A stretch of 7,743 nucleotides of DNA. Origin: Gemmatimonadota bacterium (GTDB lineage Bacteria > Gemmatimonadota > Gemmatimonadetes > Gemmatimonadales > Gemmatimonadaceae). Each line of letters begins with the position of its first letter. Positions within the stretch are counted from its first letter, which is position 1. The stretch is taken from the NCBI GenBank assembly GCA_003222065.1, contig QHUV01000224.1, forward strand, positions 1 to 7,743, written 5' to 3'. The position numbers and the translations under genes were made by a program. This document shows positions 5,697 through 7,743 of this stretch, one piece after another. The notes beneath the pieces were generated by a model that searched no databases, was not told where the DNA came from, and saw nothing but the letters and a program-made list of their open reading frames with translations.

Positions 5697-7743
5697 ATGG
5701 AGAAAATGCGGCCCGTTAGGCATTCATTCCGAAACAGCCACCCCCGTCGGCTTCGCGCCGTGGGGATGAGCTTACTGCTCGCCCTGGGGTTCAGCGTACC
5801 AGCGTTAGGCCAGCAGATACCGGTCTCCGGAACCGTGACCAACGCGGGCGGTATTCCTCTACGAGGCGTTGCCGTACACGTCCAGGGGACGCCGACGCGC
5901 GTCGTGACCGACGCAAATGGCAAGTATTCCATCGCGGCGGCTCCCGCGCAGGGCCTTCTGAGCTTCACGCTGCTTGGCCAACGCGGCGTTCAGGAAACGA
6001 TCGCCGGACGCTCGACGATCAACGTGACGATGGCGCCCATCGCCTTCCTCGAGGAGATGGTCGTCACCGCGTACGGAGAGCAGCGGCGCGCCGACATCAC
6101 TGGCGCGGTCTCCAGCGCCAAGATCGAAACCGTCGACAGGCAGACGAGTGCGAGCGTGCTCCAGCGGCTCGACGTCTCGGTGCCCGGCGTCACCGTCGAC
6201 GCGAGCGGCTCGCCTGGATCGCGAAGCACCGTGCGCATCCGCGGTATCAGCTCCTTTCAGAACAACGATCCCCTCTACATCGTCGACGGCGTGCCCATTC
6301 AGGACTCGTATGTCAACTGGCTGAACCCAGACGACATCACCTCCGTCCAGGTCTTGAAGGACGCGTCGGCGGCATCGATCTACGGCGCGCGTGCCAGCAA
6401 CGGCGTCGTCATCATCGAGACGACCAAGAAGGGCATCGGCGGGCCGCCGCGTGCGACGTTCCGCGTCCGCACGGGTGTCGCGACACCCGTCCGTGGCTAT
6501 GACGATTTCCTCATCTCGAACCCGCTCGATTACTTCGCTGTCGTGAAGCAGAGTTATGCCAATGCCGGCAAGCCGCTTGACGACTACTGGAAGGCTCTCT
6601 ATGGCGATCCCAATAATCCGACGATCCCGAAATACATCTTCGCGGCGCCGGGCACCGGTGCCACGGTCAATTCCTTCGGGCAAATCGTGTCGGTGGATCC
6701 GTCCAAGTATACGTATCCGACCTCGCTGATCATGCCCGGTAGCTCGGGTACGAATTGGTGGAAGGCGGTGTTCGGCCCAGCGCCGATCGCGGACTACAAT
6801 CTCGACGTGTCGGGCGGCAGTGAGGACAACGCCTACAGCGTGTCGTTCAACTACTTCAATCAGGACGGCACGGCGATTTACAACACCTTCAAGCGCGGCG
6901 GTGTCCGCGTCAACACGTCGTTCAATCGTGGGAAGCTGAGCTTCGGTGAGAACGCGGCTCTTTCGCTCGAGCAGCACACGGGCGGCATCCCCGATGACCC
7001 AGGCGGCTACGCCGAGGATGGCATCCTTGGTAAGAACATTCTCATGCAGCCCATCATCCCGATTTACGATATCAACGGCAACTTCGCGGGCGGGAAAGCA
7101 ACGGGCCTCGGCAACCAGAGTAATCCGCTCCATTATGCGTTTAGCAACAAGGACAACATCAACAAGAACAATCGCATCTTCGGAAACGCATTCGGCGGTC
7201 TTGCGATTACGCCGCAGCTCGCTCTGCGATCGAGCCTCGGCTTCAACGTCGGTCAGAACTCGTTCAACGGCTTCTCTCCCCCCTATCCCGAGAACGCCGA
7301 GGCGACCTTCACCAATGCCATCAACGAGAACACGAACCAGTTCCTCGATTGGACGTGGAGCAACACGCTCAAGTACGATCGAAAGTTCCTCGAGCGGCAC
7401 AGCTTTGCCGTACTCGTCGGCCAGGAGGCCAACGCCAGCTACAACCGCTACATCGAGGCGTCTATGGGCAACCTCCTCAGCACCGGCGTGGACTCCCGCT
7501 ACATCCAGGACGCGCTTGGTGACGCGAGCACGAAGAACGTGCTTAGCAGGGGCGGCCAGAGCGCGCTGCTGTCGCTCTTTGGAAAGGCCGATTACAACTT
7601 TGCTGACACGTACATTGCCAGCGTCACCCTCCGCCGCGACGGTTCATCGCGCATGGCGCCCGGCCACCAGTGGGGTACGTTCCCAGCCTTCGGGCTCGGC
7701 TGGAGAGTCTCGAAGATGGGCTTCCTGAGCGGGAATCACCTTC
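5697..7743 (+). CDS. SusC/RagA-type TonB-dependent outer-membrane transporter (partial, C-terminus missing)
   Basis: The frame is open from ATG 5697 to the right edge, giving 682 complete codons. A long basic N-region and hydrophobic core end near Ala-Leu-Gly38 before Gln-Gln, as in a Sec signal peptide. Residues about 42-112 are a carboxypeptidase-regulatory-like domain (VSGTVTN, then TDANGKYSI). A TonB-box-like EEMVVTAYG follows (119-127), and then the plug domain (about 129-246). The plug carries the SusC hallmarks LYIVDGVP (193-200) and VLKDASAASIYGARASNGVV (219-238). The barrel begins afterwards, and near the end of the window RRDGSSR and WGTFPAFGLGWR-type strands match the family. SusC proteins are usually about 1000 residues, so some 300 are outside. 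The family imports glycans or peptides with a SusD lipoprotein, usually encoded next, which cannot be seen here. The deacetylase remnant upstream fits a glycan substrate, but this is inference. Confidence 0.93.
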   Translation, partial: MEKMRPVRHSFRNSHPRRLRAVGMSLLLALGFSVPALGQQIPVSGTVTNAGGIPLRGVAVHVQGTPTRVVTDANGKYSIAAAPAQGLLSFTLLGQRGVQETIAGRSTINVTMAPIAFLEEMVVTAYGEQRRADITGAVSSAKIETVDRQTSASVLQRLDVSVPGVTVDASGSPGSRSTVRIRGISSFQNNDPLYIVDGVPIQDSYVNWLNPDDITSVQVLKDASAASIYGARASNGVVIIETTKKGIGGPPRATFRVRTGVATPVRGYDDFLISNPLDYFAVVKQSYANAGKPLDDYWKALYGDPNNPTIPKYIFAAPGTGATVNSFGQIVSVDPSKYTYPTSLIMPGSSGTNWWKAVFGPAPIADYNLDVSGGSEDNAYSVSFNYFNQDGTAIYNTFKRGGVRVNTSFNRGKLSFGENAALSLEQHTGGIPDDPGGYAEDGILGKNILMQPIIPIYDINGNFAGGKATGLGNQSNPLHYAFSNKDNINKNNRIFGNAFGGLAITPQLALRSSLGFNVGQNSFNGFSPPYPENAEATFTNAINENTNQFLDWTWSNTLKYDRKFLERHSFAVLVGQEANASYNRYIEASMGNLLSTGVDSRYIQDALGDASTKNVLSRGGQSALLSLFGKADYNFADTYIASVTLRRDGSSRMAPGHQWGTFPAFGLGWRVSKMGFLSGNHL

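Noticed and set aside
375..5810. Integron attC sites, since GTTAGGC/GCCTAAC fits the core-site consensus
   Set aside because: No GCCTAAC is followed by GTTAGGC within the 57-141 bases an attC site needs, most copies are inside genes, and no integrase is present.
5859..7400. A 513-residue open frame on the minus strand
   Set aside because: It lies antisense to the SusC/RagA gene, whose plus-strand translation matches the family throughout. The minus frame is Arg/Val/Asp-rich low-complexity sequence, the usual mirror of GC-rich codon use.
6946..7728. A 260-residue plus-strand frame
   Set aside because: It is a Ser/Thr/Arg-rich out-of-frame reading of the SusC gene.
1..7743. CRISPR arrays, tRNA or rRNA genes, insertion sequences, toxin-antitoxin or defence genes
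   Set aside because: No regularly spaced repeats, RNA gene motifs, transposase motifs or terminal repeats were found on either strand.

Overview
The window looks like a high-GC, didermic soil or freshwater bacterium. The secreted tricorn-type protease, a SusC/RagA-type TonB receptor in a GC-rich genome, several Sec or lipoprotein signal peptides and the codon use together suggest Gemmatimonadota or a neighbouring phylum. This is inference from gene content, not from a marker gene.

Layout. (1) Positions 1-1188, minus strand: the N-terminal 396 residues of a secreted tricorn-like protease, its beta-propeller part, cut by the left window edge. (2) Positions 1189-1335: a divergent promoter region. 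(3) Positions 1336-1812, plus: a small RDD-family membrane protein. (4) Positions 2015-4386, plus: a tight two-gene unit. A cupredoxin-like lipoprotein overlaps by ATGA a heme-free PQQ-dependent alcohol/methanol-type dehydrogenase that carries the Asp-Tyr-Asp signature associated with lanthanide-using enzymes. (5) Positions 4468-4752, plus: a small unrecognised lipoprotein preceded by an 8-bp palindrome. (6) Positions 4753-4959: non-coding DNA with tandem hairpins. (7) Positions 4960-5666, plus: a ChbG/YdjC-type carbohydrate deacetylase that appears broken, with an internal out-of-frame deletion and ACG where the start codon is expected. (8) Positions 5697 to the right edge, plus: a SusC/RagA-type TonB-dependent outer-membrane transporter, 682 residues visible, C-terminus outside the window.

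The most coherent functional unit is the cupredoxin-quinoprotein pair. The dehydrogenase would oxidise an alcohol or aldehyde in the periplasm, and the copper protein beside it is the natural candidate for electron acceptor in place of the usual cytochrome c. The SusC receptor with an upstream deacetylase-type gene suggests a glycan-acquisition locus whose accessory enzyme is decaying.

A window-wide signal independent of genes is the octamer CGTTAGGC (complement GCCTAACG). It occurs seven times exactly and three more times as its 7-mer core, in genes and spacers, on both strands and in several reading frames.
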